Origin: Pseudonocardia ammonioxydans
GTDB lineage: Bacteria; Actinomycetota; Actinomycetes; Mycobacteriales; Pseudonocardiaceae
Length of the DNA: 64,000 nucleotides
Reading direction: 5' to 3'
Assembly: GCF_900115005.1 (NCBI RefSeq)
Contig: NZ_FOUY01000001.1
Location: 124,001 to 188,000 of the forward strand
A program made the translations under genes and the position numbers. Every line of letters begins with the position of its first letter. Position 1 is the stretch's first letter. The notes under the pieces were generated by a model. The model saw only the letters and a list, made by a program, of their open reading frames with translations. It had not been told where the DNA came from and made no database searches. Below, one piece after another: positions 36,857 to 46,085 of this stretch.

Positions 36857-38529
36857 ATCCTCGCCAGCGTCTGCCGGGCGATCTTGCCCGTGGGTGTGCG
36901 CGGCAGCTCGTCGGCGAACGCGACGGCCGCCGGCCGCTTGAACCGGGCCAGCCGGGCCGCGCAGTGCTCCGTCACCTGCTCCGCGGTCAGCTCCGCCCCC
37001 GGGACCGGGACCACGACGGCCTTCACCGCCGCGCCGGTCCGGTCGTCCGGGACGCCGACGACGGCGACCTCAGCCACCGCCTCGAGCTCGGCGATGACCT
37101 GCTCGACCTCACGCGGGTAGACGTTGAACCCGTTGACGATCACCAGGTCCGACGAGCGGTCGACCAGGTGCAGGTCGCCGTCGGAGTCGCGGTAGGCGAC
37201 GTCGGCGGTGACGAACCAGCCGTCCTCGTCCGGGCCGCCGGACCCGTCGGGCCAGTACCCGGAGAACAGGTTGGGCCCGCGCAGCGCGATGAGCCCGGTG
37301 TCGTCACCGACCTCGGTGCCGTCGTCGAGATCGAGCTCGTCGGCGTCCGGCTCCGGTTCCGGCGCGTCGATCGGGCGACCGGCCGTGTCCACCAGCTGCA
37401 GCTCGACGCCGGGCAGCGGGCGGCCCACCGAGCCCGGCTTGGCCGGGCGACCGAGGTCGTTGCTGGTGATCACGGGCCCGCCCTCGGTCAGGCCGTAGCC
37501 CTCGTGCAGCTCGAGGCCGGTCGCCGTGCGGAAGTCCGCGAGCCATCCGGCGGGCAGCGGGGCGCCGCCGGAGGTGCACAGGCGCACCCCGCCCAGCGCC
37601 CGGCGCAGCCGGTCCGCGCCGGGGTCGGCGGCGGAGGCCGTGTCATGGGCCGTGTCGGCGCCGGTGGCTGTGTCGGGATCGGTGTCGGGTGCCGTGCCCT
37701 CGCCCGGGCCGGCCCCCAGGTCGAGCAGCGCCCGGAACATCGACGGCACACCGGCGATCACGCTCACCCGCTCGTCGACGACCGCGTCGATCACCCGGCC
37801 CGGCTCGAACCGCCCGGGCAGCACGACGGTCGCCCCGGCCCAGCAGACCTGCACCAGGCCGGCGGCGAACCCGTAGATGTGGAACAGCGGCAGCGCGAGC
37901 AGCACCCGGTCGACGGCGTTCACCGGGGCCGGCCGCAGCTGCCCGGCCTGCTCCCGGTTGGCCAGCAACGCGCGGTGCGAGAGCTGGACCCCGCGCGGGC
38001 GGCCGGTCGTGCCGGAGGTGAAGACGATCAGGGCGATCCGCTCGGGGTCCGCGGGCGCCCGCTCGGCGGGCGGGGTGTCCGGCGCGGGCGCCGCGGGGTC
38101 CGGCGGCGGCAGCACCCGGGCCCCGCAGCGCTCGGCGCAGCCTGGTGCCGCCGCGTCGTCCGGGGCCGCCACGACGACCACCGGTTCCGCCTGCCCGAAC
38201 ACGCTGTCCAGCTCGCGGGTCACCGAGTCGGCGCCGAACGGGACGACGACGGCGTCGGCCCGCAGCGCGCCGAAGACCGCGACGCAGTAGGCGGCCCCGT
38301 CGGGCAGGCCCACGGCCACCCGCTGGCCCGGCCGCACGCCGGACGCGCGCAACCGCGCCGCCTCGGCGCTCACCGCGGCGTCGAACGCCGACCAGGACAG
38401 GGTGAGCGGTGCACCGCCCGACAGGTCACGCACGGCGTCGTGCCCGGGCCGCTCGGCGGCGTTGCGGGCGACCAGGTCCGCCAGGTGGACGACGGGCCCC
38501 TCGGCGGGACCGGGACGGGGACTCGACAC
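36853..38529 (-). CDS. Acyl-CoA synthetase (AMP-binding)
   Basis: A 558-residue class I adenylate-forming enzyme. P-loop FTSGTTGRPRG near 168, A5 motif GYGLTEGGPV near 347, A7/A8 region DRSSDLVIVNGFNVYPREVE, and the catalytic lysine in PRTPTGKIAR. Between A4 and A5 there is an Asp/Thr/Ala-rich insert (about 285-315) that is probably a disordered loop. Likely a fatty acyl-CoA ligase. AGGAAGG lies before the GTG at 38529; the open frame upstream is basic and unrelated. Confidence 0.88.
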   Translation of the reverse strand: MSSPRPGPAEGPVVHLADLVARNAAERPGHDAVRDLSGGAPLTLSWSAFDAAVSAEAARLRASGVRPGQRVAVGLPDGAAYCVAVFGALRADAVVVPFGADSVTRELDSVFGQAEPVVVVAAPDDAAAPGCAERCGARVLPPPDPAAPAPDTPPAERAPADPERIALIVFTSGTTGRPRGVQLSHRALLANREQAGQLRPAPVNAVDRVLLALPLFHIYGFAAGLVQVCWAGATVVLPGRFEPGRVIDAVVDERVSVIAGVPSMFRALLDLGAGPGEGTAPDTDPDTATGADTAHDTASAADPGADRLRRALGGVRLCTSGGAPLPAGWLADFRTATGLELHEGYGLTEGGPVITSNDLGRPAKPGSVGRPLPGVELQLVDTAGRPIDAPEPEPDADELDLDDGTEVGDDTGLIALRGPNLFSGYWPDGSGGPDEDGWFVTADVAYRDSDGDLHLVDRSSDLVIVNGFNVYPREVEQVIAELEAVAEVAVVGVPDDRTGAAVKAVVVPVPGAELTAEQVTEHCAARLARFKRPAAVAFADELPRTPTGKIARQTLARM

Positions 38530-39134
38530 GGCAGGCCTTCCTCTCGACACGGCTCGTGACGCGCGCGGAGCAGGGTGGTGTCCACCCCGCTCGGCGTGCC
38601 GATCAGTCTGGCAAACCCGCGTCACACCTGCGCCGGACACCGGCACCGCTCGTCGCCGCACACGAACCGTGTCGATTCGGACACGCTGAGCTAACGGTTC
38701 ACTGACCGCTCGGACGGAGCCGCTCGCCGGACGGAGGCGCGGTGAAAGGCGGCGAGCGAACTACGTCACTCGATCAACCTCTATGCTCCGCCGCTACACG
38801 AGGTTCAACGCGCGAACCGCCGGTTCGTCGCGCGACTCACCCGAGGGAGTGGCATGCAGCTCGCCACCGCACCGCTGCGCGGTGCCGGACGCGGCGCGTC
38901 GCACGGCACCCGGCACGACGCCCCGCGCCGTGCCGGACCCGGCGGGTCGTGTCGCGTGGGCCGGCACCCGACGCTCCGGGATCCATGACCCGGCCGATGC
39001 GACCACAGCGGCTCTTCCGGCCGCGAGAACGACCCGAGCACTCAGCTGATCAAGCCGTCCGTCCCGACCGGGCCCCCGACTCCGGTCAGGACCGACCCGA
39101 CGCCGTCCGCCCCCAGCCGGACGGGGAGGTGTCC
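38530..39134. other. Intergenic region upstream of bldN
   Basis: About 605 bp between the divergent acyl-CoA synthetase and bldN. An open frame in phase with bldN runs from 38742 but is Arg/Pro-rich without homologous features. Several GC-rich repeats (GTGCCGGAC, CGAACC/GGTTCG dyad near 38815) occur. This is where the bldN promoter must lie; no -35/-10 pair could be assigned with confidence. Confidence 0.5.
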
Positions 39135-39923
39135 GTGACTTCAGCGACCTCTGCACCGTCCGCACCGACGGGGCCGATCGCGTCCGCTCCCCTCGCCGAC
39201 GCTCCACCCGGGTACCCCGCCCAGGCCGGCGCACACCACCCGCACGCCGGTGCCACCCGGACGGGTGGCGGTGAGCCCGAGATGCCGGCGCCGCGGCAGG
39301 CCCCGCAGATCTCGCAGGACCTGCCCCGCCCCGAGCAGCAGGACCCGGCCGACGAGGCCGCCCGCGCCGTCGAGGACGCCAACAGCTCCTGGGCGCTGGT
39401 CGAGGCGTGCCAGGCCGGCGACGCCGGGGCGTTCGGCGAGCTCTACGAGCGCTACCACGACGTCGTCTACCGCTACGTGCTGTTCCGGATGGGCGACCGG
39501 GCGTTCGCCGAGGACGTCACCCAGGAGACCTTCGTCCGCGCGCTGCGCCGGATCTCCTCGGTGAGCTACCAGGGCCGCGACATCGGGGCCTGGTTCGTCA
39601 CCATCGCCCGGAACCTGATCTTCGACTACGTGAAGTCGAGCCGGTACCGCCTGGAGCAGACCACCTCCGAGATCGTCGACATGGCGCCGTCGACCGGTGG
39701 TCCCGAGCAGCAGGTGCTGGACATGGCCACCAACGACGAGCTGCTGGCCTCGATCGCCAAGCTCAACTCCGACCAGCGCGAGTGCATCCAGTACCGGTTC
39801 CTGCGCGGGCTCTCGGTCGCCGAGACCGCCGAGCTCATGGACCGCAACGAGGGTGCCGTGAAGGCCCTCCAGCACCGGGCGGTCCGCCGCCTGGCCCAGC
39901 TGCTCCCGGACGGTCTGCGGTGA
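39135..39923 (+). CDS. bldN: ECF sigma factor BldN-like
   Basis: A 262-residue ECF sigma factor. Residues 84-150 are region 2 (AFGELYERYHDVVYRYVL, FAEDVTQETFVRALRRI, FVTIARNLIFDYVKSSR); region 4 spans 195-255 (FLRGLSVAETAELMDRNEGAV then a C-terminal QLLPDGLR). Both are very similar to Streptomyces BldN. GGGGAGG 5 nt before the GTG at 39135 sets the start and gives an N-terminal extension of about 83 residues, close to the cleaved pro-sequence of BldN. The downstream gene looks like its anti-sigma factor RsbN. BldN controls late development genes in sporulating relatives. Confidence 0.9.
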   Translation: MTSATSAPSAPTGPIASAPLADAPPGYPAQAGAHHPHAGATRTGGGEPEMPAPRQAPQISQDLPRPEQQDPADEAARAVEDANSSWALVEACQAGDAGAFGELYERYHDVVYRYVLFRMGDRAFAEDVTQETFVRALRRISSVSYQGRDIGAWFVTIARNLIFDYVKSSRYRLEQTTSEIVDMAPSTGGPEQQVLDMATNDELLASIAKLNSDQRECIQYRFLRGLSVAETAELMDRNEGAVKALQHRAVRRLAQLLPDGLR

Positions 39924-40104
39924 GCGGCACTGCGGCCCGGGCCGCAGGAGCGCGAGAGGCGATGCTGATCACTGCGGTGAGCGCACTACTCGATGCGGTG
40001 AACGGTACCGAACCCGTAACCTCGGGGCCGGTCGGTCGTTGTGCAGACGAGCGCGCCAGGTACGCGCCGACGAGCAGCGCGAGACTGCAGTGAGGACGGA
40101 CGGC

Positions 40105-41604
40105 ATGCCCAGGGCATGGGACGACAGGCCCCCGGCCGAGGACGGCTTCGACCGCACCCCGGTGGGCGCCCCCGCGTCGGAGGAGCTGGCGCACGAGATC
40201 GCGCTGGCCGCGGCGCTGGACCGTTCGCGCCGCGACCTCTCACCGGACCCGCACGCGTCGGGCCGCATGCGTGCGCGCTTCCTCGATGTTCTCGCGCAGG
40301 AGGGGATCGGCCGCCCGGAGCAGGCCGAGCAGGCCGAGCAGCCCGGCGGCGTGACCCCGTTCGCCGAGCGCGCCGGCGAGCTCCGGCAGGACCGCACCGA
40401 CCTGACCGCCCCGATCGGGCCGCCGATCGCCGACGACCTCGACTGGGAGGCGGTGTCCAACCGGCGCTCGGCCGGGGAGCGCACCCCGGTGGCCGACGAC
40501 CCCGGTACGCGCCCGGCTCGCTCGCGGCGCGGCCGGCACGTGCTGCCGCACGACCACCCCGACCACCCGGAGCAGGTGGGCGCCGCTGCGGGTCCGGCCC
40601 GCGACGCGGACGCCGGCCCCGGCCGCGACGAGAACGCCCGCCCGTCCGGCCCGCGGATGCTCGACCGCCGCCGCCCCAGCGTGCGCAAGCGCTTCGGCGT
40701 GGTCGTCGGCGGCTTCGCCGCGCTCGCCGTGATCGCCGGTGTGACCTCGACGGTCAGCCGGGACGCGCTGCCCGGGGACGCGATGTACGGCGTGAAGCGG
40801 GCCAGCGAGAGCGTCGGCGGCGTGTTCACCGTCGGCGAGCAGGCCGAGGCCGCCCGCCAGCTCGACCTCGCCCGCTCCCGGGTGGACGAGCTGGAGAGCA
40901 TGGTGGCGCGCTCGACGCCGCCGGCCCCGGACGCGGTCGCCGCGGCCATGAAGGACTTCGACCGGGCCACCAGCACCGGCAGCCGGATGATGCTCACCGG
41001 AACCGGTACCGGCGGCACCGACGCCGCGCGGCTCGCCGAGCTCCGTACCTGGGCCGCCGCCCAGTCCGGGCGGATCACCCGGCTGCAGGAGCAGCTGCCT
41101 CCCGACAGCCGGGCGCAGACCACCGAGGCCGTCCAGCTCCTGGACCGGGTGCTCGCCCGGGCCGAGGCGCTGCGGGCCGGCAGCGGCTGCGACGCCGACA
41201 GCGGCCGGACCGTGGACGATCTCGGGCCGGTCCCGGGCGAGTGCCGTACCGGCGGCGGGGCTCCCGTCGACGCCTCCCGGCAGTCGGCGACCGCCACCCC
41301 GGAACAGAGCACCACGCCGTCCGGGAGCGAGACGCCGAGTGCGGAGACGACCAGCCCGCAGACCTCGACGTCCGAGTCGCCGACGAGCAGTACCGGCAGT
41401 GACAGCACCAGCAGCGAGACCAGCGAGCCGGGTCGCAACGGCCTGCCGTTGCTGGGTGACTCGGGCTCCTCGACCAGCAGCTCGCCGAGCAGCTCGTCGC
41501 CGTCGTCGGAGTCCGGCTCCTCCTCGGAGGAGGACGGCAAGCTGCTCCCGCCGATCACCATCCCGCCGCTGCTGCCCGGGCTCGGCCCGGTCACCCTGGG
41601 CTGA
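40105..41604 (+). CDS. rsbN: RsbN-like anti-sigma factor (DUF5667)
   Basis: A 499-residue single-pass membrane protein. The cytoplasmic N-terminus (about 15-70) contains the putative sigma-binding helices (ELAHEIALAAALDRSRRDL... SGRMRARFLDVLAQEG). A disordered segment leads to a transmembrane helix near 200 (FGVVVGGFAALAVIAGV). Outside is the DUF5667 domain (LPGDAMYGVKRASESVGG) and a long Ser/Thr/Glu-rich tail. Position directly after bldN and domain order match RsbN, which holds BldN inactive. The extracytoplasmic tail here is long for the family. Confidence 0.82.
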   Translation: MPRAWDDRPPAEDGFDRTPVGAPASEELAHEIALAAALDRSRRDLSPDPHASGRMRARFLDVLAQEGIGRPEQAEQAEQPGGVTPFAERAGELRQDRTDLTAPIGPPIADDLDWEAVSNRRSAGERTPVADDPGTRPARSRRGRHVLPHDHPDHPEQVGAAAGPARDADAGPGRDENARPSGPRMLDRRRPSVRKRFGVVVGGFAALAVIAGVTSTVSRDALPGDAMYGVKRASESVGGVFTVGEQAEAARQLDLARSRVDELESMVARSTPPAPDAVAAAMKDFDRATSTGSRMMLTGTGTGGTDAARLAELRTWAAAQSGRITRLQEQLPPDSRAQTTEAVQLLDRVLARAEALRAGSGCDADSGRTVDDLGPVPGECRTGGGAPVDASRQSATATPEQSTTPSGSETPSAETTSPQTSTSESPTSSTGSDSTSSETSEPGRNGLPLLGDSGSSTSSSPSSSSPSSESGSSSEEDGKLLPPITIPPLLPGLGPVTLG

Positions 41605-41616
41605 TCACGCCGCGGT

Positions 41617-41657
41617 GCGGGCCCGGTCTCCGGCATCACGCCGCGGGCCGGGCCCGC
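41617..41657 (+). terminator. Terminator after bldN-rsbN
   Basis: A perfect 10-bp stem GCGGGCCCGG (41617-41626) with 41648-41657 and a 21-nt loop, 12 nt after the rsbN stop. A TAGGCT box at 41674-41679 follows and probably serves the next gene. Confidence 0.65.
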
Positions 41658-41742
41658 GCCGCTGTCCCGCAAGTAGGCTGGGACCCGCGCGCCCGCCCGA
41701 GCACGGTCGGGCGCCCGACGCCGTCGCACCAGGAAGGCCACC

Positions 41743-42741
41743 GTGGTGAGTGATCCCGGGTCCGCTCCCGACGAGGTTCGCCTCGACCCGACCGGCGCCG
41801 GGCACGAGTACGGGTTCGCCGAGGAGCCCGGGGTGCTGCGCAACGCCACCGCGCTCGACCCCGCCCAGCGGGCCGGCCAAGCCTCCGCCGCGGCCGCCGT
41901 CGCCGCCGAGCAGGCCGGCGCGGTGCGGTCGGGCGACGGGGCGCCGGGTACCGGGGACACCGACGGCCCCCCGCCGGATCTCACGGCCGCGGCGTTCTTC
42001 GACGTCGACAACACGATGATGGTCGGCGCCTCGATCTTCCACTTCGCCCGGGGGCTCGCGGCGCGCAAGTTCTTCACCACCTCCGACCTCGCCGGCTTCG
42101 CGTGGCAGCAGCTCAAGTTCCGGATCGGCGGCCGGGAGGACAAGGGCGGCATCGCCGGGCACCGCGACACGGCGCTGTCGTTCGTCGCGGGCCGTCCCGT
42201 CGACGAGGTCGTGGAGCTCGGCGAGGACATCTACGACGAGCTGATGGCCGACCGTATCTGGGCAGGCACCCGCGCCCTGGCCCAGATGCACCTCGACGCC
42301 GGCCAGCGCGTCTGGCTGGTCACGGCGACACCGGTCGAGCTGGCCCGGATCATCGCCCGCCGGCTCGGCCTGACCGGGGCGCTGGGCACCGTCGCCGAGT
42401 CCGTCGACGGCCTCTACACCGGACGGCTGGTCGGCGAGATCCTGCACGGCCCCGCCAAGGCGCACGCCGTCCGCGCGCTGGCCGCGGCCGAGGGCCTGGA
42501 CCTGCGCCGCTGCACAGCCTACTCGGACTCGGTGAACGACGTGCCGATGCTGTCCGCGGTGGGGACCGCGGTCGCGGTGAACCCGGACTCGGAGCTGCGG
42601 GACGTGGCCAAGGCCCGGAGCTGGCAGATCCGCGACTTCCGGACCGGCCGCAAGGCCGCCCGGATCGGCGTGCCGTCGGTACTGGGCGCCGGCGCGGTGG
42701 CCGGCGCGGTCGCCGCCGGGATGGCCTACAAGAAGCGGTAG
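41743..42741 (+). CDS. HAD-IB family hydrolase (SerB-like phosphatase)
   Basis: A 332-residue haloacid dehalogenase-superfamily phosphatase. Motif I is FFDVDNTMM (Asp87, Asp89), motif II is LVTATP, motif III/IV are in the [11 protein letters not shown] and [11 protein letters not shown] segments, so all catalytic residues are present. The first 80 residues are disordered and the C-terminus ends in a hydrophobic, glycine/alanine-rich helix with a basic end (AYKKR), so membrane association is possible. AGGAAGG precedes the first of two tandem GTGs. Close relatives hydrolyse phosphoserine or lysophosphatidate-like substrates; the substrate is unknown. It overlaps the convergent next gene by 16 bp. 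Confidence 0.85.
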   Translation: MVSDPGSAPDEVRLDPTGAGHEYGFAEEPGVLRNATALDPAQRAGQASAAAAVAAEQAGAVRSGDGAPGTGDTDGPPPDLTAAAFFDVDNTMMVGASIFHFARGLAARKFFTTSDLAGFAWQQLKFRIGGREDKGGIAGHRDTALSFVAGRPVDEVVELGEDIYDELMADRIWAGTRALAQMHLDAGQRVWLVTATPVELARIIARRLGLTGALGTVAESVDGLYTGRLVGEILHGPAKAHAVRALAAAEGLDLRRCTAYSDSVNDVPMLSAVGTAVAVNPDSELRDVAKARSWQIRDFRTGRKAARIGVPSVLGAGAVAGAVAAGMAYKKR

Positions 42742-43145
42742 CGCTCGGCGTAGCGCCGGGCCGCCTCGGCCCGTACCTCGGCGGTCGCGCGCTCCCGCGT
42801 CGCACGGGCCGTCCCGGCCGGGTAGCCCGCCTTGAGCACCCGGTGCTCGACGGACTCCTCCATCACGAACAGCGAGTACTGCAGGGACACCAGCCAGCCC
42901 AGCAGCAGCGCGGTGAGCCGCAGCCACAGCGGGCCGGGGACCACGAGCACGATCGGGCCGGACAGGACCGTCAGGATGGCGGCCGTCCGCACCAGGTGCC
43001 GCAGGTGCCAGGTCCGGCAGGTGGTGTCGTGCAACACCCAGCTCCGGTACCGGTCCGGGAGCCGGCCGCCCGCCGCGTACCAGAGCCAGCGCAGCGGCCC
43101 GGGGCGCCGGGGCCGGGGCGCACCGGCCGCCGCAGGGCCCGTCAC
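42726..43145 (-). CDS. DUF5313 membrane protein
   Basis: A 139-residue actinobacterial protein of unknown function. The family signature is [32 protein letters not shown], followed by two membrane helices ([19 protein letters not shown] and [19 protein letters not shown]) and a charged helical C-terminus. Its last 16 bp overlap the end of the HAD gene on the other strand. It starts 7 nt after the acyltransferase stop. Confidence 0.85.
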   Translation of the reverse strand: MTGPAAAGAPRPRRPGPLRWLWYAAGGRLPDRYRSWVLHDTTCRTWHLRHLVRTAAILTVLSGPIVLVVPGPLWLRLTALLLGWLVSLQYSLFVMEESVEHRVLKAGYPAGTARATRERATAEVRAEAARRYAERYRFL

Positions 43146-43152
43146 AGGCCCG

Positions 43153-44112
43153 TCACCCGAGGAACACGTTGCGCCGCTGGGACAACAGCCGGTACAGCGT
43201 GTGCTGGATCGTCTCCCGGACCTGGTCGGTCATGTTGAACACCAGCATCGGGTCCTCGGCGTCGGCCGGGGTGAGGTGGTCGGTGCGGATCGGCTCACCG
43301 AACTCGATGTACCACTTCGACGGCAGCGGGACCAGCCCGGCCGGGCCGAGCAGCGGGAAGGTCGGTGTGATCGGGAAGTACGGTGCCCCGAGCAGCCGGG
43401 CGAGCGGGGCGATGTCACCGATCTTGGGGTAGGTCTCCTCCGCGCCGACGATCGAGCACGGGATGATCGGCACCCCGGTGCGCAGGGCTGCGGAGACGAA
43501 CCCGCCGCGGCCGAACCGCTGCAGCTTGTACCGGTCGCGGAACGGCTTGCCGATGCCCTTGAAGCCCTCCGGGAACACGCCGACGATCTCCCCGGCGTTC
43601 ATCAGGCGCTCGGCGTCGGGGTTGCAGGCCAGCGTGACACCCGCCTTGCGGGCCAGCGACCCGGAGACCGGGAGGGTGAACATCAGGTCGGCGCCGAGCA
43701 GCCGCAGGTAGCGGTGCGACGGGTGCTCGTCGTGGACGGCGACGGTGGTCATCGCGGCGTCGAGCGGCAGGGTGCCGGAGTGGTTGGCGACCAGCAACGC
43801 GCCCCCGGTCTCCGGGAGGTGGTGGGCGCCGATCGTCTCCACCCGGAACCAGCGCTGGTAGAGCGGGCGCAGCGTCGGCAGCAGCATCGCCTCGGTGAGC
43901 TCCGGGTCGAACCCGAACTCGTCGACCTGGTAGTCGCCGGTGAGCCTGCGGCGCAGGAACTCCAGCACCTGCTCCAGCGCGGTCTCCCAGGCCGGCTGCT
44001 CCTGCTCGTCGGGTGCCATCGGCATCGGCGGCGCCGCGGCCGGCGACGCCTGCTCGTCTGCCCGGGCAGGGCCCCGGTTGCCCCGGATCGGGATCACCCG
44101 CGCCTCGGCCAT
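43153..44112 (-). CDS. Lysophospholipid acyltransferase family protein
   Basis: A 319-residue PlsC-type acyltransferase. The catalytic HX4D is in NHSGTLPLDAA, the substrate-binding block is VFPEGFKGIGKPF, and PIIPCSIVGAEE completes the family pattern. There is no clear transmembrane helix beyond a hydrophobic stretch, so it is probably peripheral. It forms a pair with the epimerase gene upstream, as Rv0501-Rv0502 do in M. tuberculosis. It likely acylates a lysophospholipid or glycolipid; the acceptor is unknown. Confidence 0.87.
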   Translation of the reverse strand: MAEARVIPIRGNRGPARADEQASPAAAPPMPMAPDEQEQPAWETALEQVLEFLRRRLTGDYQVDEFGFDPELTEAMLLPTLRPLYQRWFRVETIGAHHLPETGGALLVANHSGTLPLDAAMTTVAVHDEHPSHRYLRLLGADLMFTLPVSGSLARKAGVTLACNPDAERLMNAGEIVGVFPEGFKGIGKPFRDRYKLQRFGRGGFVSAALRTGVPIIPCSIVGAEETYPKIGDIAPLARLLGAPYFPITPTFPLLGPAGLVPLPSKWYIEFGEPIRTDHLTPADAEDPMLVFNMTDQVRETIQHTLYRLLSQRRNVFLG

Positions 44113-44168
44113 GCCGTCGCCCTTCGTCGTCCCGCCGCGCCGTCCGCGCGGCTGCTCCCCGTGCGCCG

Positions 44169-45227
44169 TCATGCCCGTTCCTGGCGCAGGCCGCGGGCCA
44201 GGCCGAGCAGGCCGCGCTCGACGGAGGCGATCCGCTCGGCGCCGAGCACCGGGCTCAGCGCCTTGCCGCGGACGAAGTCGTCGAAGGCCTGCGTGGTCGT
44301 CCACCGCGGCTCGAAACCGAAGTCGTCGATCAGCCGGGTCAGGTCCACCACCCGGCCGAAGTTCAGGAACCGCATCTGCTCCGGGGAGAAGTCGACCACG
44401 CGGGCCCCGCGCAGCACCTTGCTGACGGTGCCGACGCCACTGCTCGGCACCGGCACCGGCACCTTCCCGGCCCGCCGGATCGCCTGGGAGAGCATCAGCA
44501 CCCCGTGCGCCGCGACGTTGAACACACCGGGCAGCTCGTGAGTCGCGGCCCGCTCCAGGACGGCCAGGCCGTCCTCCTCGTGCAGCAGCTGGATCCGGGC
44601 GTCGTACCCGAGCACGGTCGGGACCACCGGCAGCGCGAAGTACCGGGTCAGGACGGTGTCCACGCGCGGACCGATGAAGTTCGCGAACCGCAGCACGGTC
44701 GTCGTGACGTCCGGCCGGCGCCGGCTGAACCCGCGCAGGTAGCCCTCGATCTCGGCAGCGTCCTTGGCGTAGCCGCCGCTGGGGAGGTCCTTCGCGCCGA
44801 TGGCCTCGTCGAACACCGCGGGGTCGCGGGAGCTGGAGCCGTACACCGCGGTGGTCGACTTCAGCACAACCCGCTGCACGCTCGGCGCCTTCTGGCACGC
44901 GGCGAGCAGCTGCATCGTGCCGATGACGTTCATCTCCTTCATCGTCGCCCGGCCGCCGGACGAGGCCGGGCTGGCGGACAACGACGCGTGCACGACGGTG
45001 TCGACGCCCGCGGTGGAGATGACCTTCGCGATCAGCGGGTTGCGGATGTCGGCGCGCACGAACTCGGCGCGGCCCATCCGCTTGAGCAGGTCACGCGGGG
45101 GCGGCACGGTGTCGACGCCCAGGACCCGCTCGATGTCCGGGTTCGCCGCCAGCCGGGCGGCGAGGTGCCCACCGAGGAACCCACTCACCCCGGTGACGAG
45201 CACGACCTTCGGGGTCGACGACGACAT
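44169..45227 (-). CDS. NAD-dependent epimerase/dehydratase (GalE2-like)
   Basis: A 352-residue extended short-chain dehydrogenase. The nucleotide-binding loop is VLVTGVSGFLGGHLAARL. The active-site region has STTAVYG and a YAKDAAE motif in place of YXXXK, so Tyr and Lys are both present with standard spacing. It resembles mycobacterial GalE2 (Rv0501) in sequence style and context. A sugar-nucleotide epimerase role is the family default, but the members in this position are unproven. Two in-frame starts exist (45239 GTG, 45227 ATG); the ATG has GAGG upstream. Confidence 0.82.
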   Translation of the reverse strand: MSSSTPKVVLVTGVSGFLGGHLAARLAANPDIERVLGVDTVPPPRDLLKRMGRAEFVRADIRNPLIAKVISTAGVDTVVHASLSASPASSGGRATMKEMNVIGTMQLLAACQKAPSVQRVVLKSTTAVYGSSSRDPAVFDEAIGAKDLPSGGYAKDAAEIEGYLRGFSRRRPDVTTTVLRFANFIGPRVDTVLTRYFALPVVPTVLGYDARIQLLHEEDGLAVLERAATHELPGVFNVAAHGVLMLSQAIRRAGKVPVPVPSSGVGTVSKVLRGARVVDFSPEQMRFLNFGRVVDLTRLIDDFGFEPRWTTTQAFDDFVRGKALSPVLGAERIASVERGLLGLARGLRQERA

Positions 45228-45369
45228 GGACGACCTCACTGACCTGGTGAGCTGGTGGCGGGACGGACGACCGGGCCGATGCCGGTGCCCCCGTCGCGGA
45301 ACCGGTGCGCCCCGGCGAACGACACCGGCCGCGCACCCGACGAGGTCGGGTACGCGGCCGGTGCGCGAG

Positions 45370-45471
45370 TCACTTGCCGAGCTTGCGGCGCTGCACCCGG
45401 GTCTTGCGCAGCAGCTTGCGGTGCTTCTTCTTCGACATCCGCTTGCGGCGCTTCTTGATGACCGAGCCCAT
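45370..45471 (-). CDS. 30S ribosomal protein bS22 (33 residues)
   Basis: A 33-codon gene on the minus strand, coding a peptide that starts [19 protein letters not shown] and ends QRRKLGK. It matches the AURKAIP1/COX24 motif protein known as bS22 in mycobacterial ribosomes (Rv0500B equivalent), which sits in the small subunit near the decoding region. AGGAGGAG lies 7 nt before the ATG. Two-thirds of the residues are Lys or Arg. Position between the HTH gene and the GalE2-like gene is conserved. Confidence 0.95.
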   Translation of the reverse strand: MGSVIKKRRKRMSKKKHRKLLRKTRVQRRKLGK

Positions 45472-45645
45472 GGGGTGCTCCTCCTGTGTCGACGCAGATC
45501 GCCCGCGACCGGTCCACCGGGTGGCCTCGATGCGGGCCGCCCACACCGTGCCGACGGCGCGGGGCGTGCGACCGGTGGGTGTCGTCAGCCGGTGCGTCAG
45601 TCTACCGGGGACCCCGAACCGGCCACCGGACGGGGACCGCGTCCG

Positions 45646-45858
45646 CTAGCCGACGTCGAAGTAGGCGTTGCGCAGGTAGTCCTCGACGGCGCGCTGCGGC
45701 ACCCGGAACGAGCGGCCGACCCGGGCCGCCGGCAGTTCCCCGGAGTGCACCAGGCGGTACACCGTCATCTTCGAGACCCGCATCATCGAGGCCACCTCGG
45801 CGACCGTCAGGAACTGGACCTGGGCCGGCCGTAAGGGTTCGGGACGTTCCGCCACCAT
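45646..45858 (-). CDS. Small excisionase-type HTH protein
   Basis: A 70-residue DNA-binding protein with the AlpA/MerR-type winged helix: FLTVAEVASMMRVSKMTVYRL is the helix-turn-helix and SFRVPQRAVEDYLRNAYF closes the domain. It matches the mycobacterial Rv0500A, located likewise between proC and bS22. Despite the excisionase family name no phage genes are near; a housekeeping regulator is more likely. GGAGGAAGG lies upstream of the ATG at 45858. Confidence 0.88.
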   Translation of the reverse strand: MVAERPEPLRPAQVQFLTVAEVASMMRVSKMTVYRLVHSGELPAARVGRSFRVPQRAVEDYLRNAYFDVG

Positions 45859-46085
45859 CGGGCACCGCCTTCCTCCCCCGGTACGGGCCCCGCGTGCCCG
45901 GTAGTGGGGGGTGCGTGTGCAGTCTACCGGGACTGGTGTGACGGTCGGTCCGCCAGAGGGGTGGCCCGATCGTGGCACGGTCCGGCGCGTCCGGGCGACG
46001 TGCGGTCATCCGATGCGCTGACCGGGCGACGACGGAGGGTGGCCGGTCGGTGACCCGGCCTCGCCGGCGGCCCTGCCGGTGACCG

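Noticed and set aside
35491..38559. A 1022-codon plus-strand open frame
   Set aside because: Opposite the molybdoenzyme, glutaredoxin and acyl-CoA synthetase genes; composition is that of an antisense frame.
38742..39134. Longer BldN starting at 38742
   Set aside because: The extra residues are Arg/Pro-rich and unlike BldN, whereas a GGGGAGG site lies 5 nt before the GTG at 39135.
45646..45858. Phage excisionase
   Set aside because: Although the HTH family is called excisionase, the gene sits in a conserved proC-bS22 neighbourhood with no integrase, so a housekeeping DNA-binding protein is more likely.
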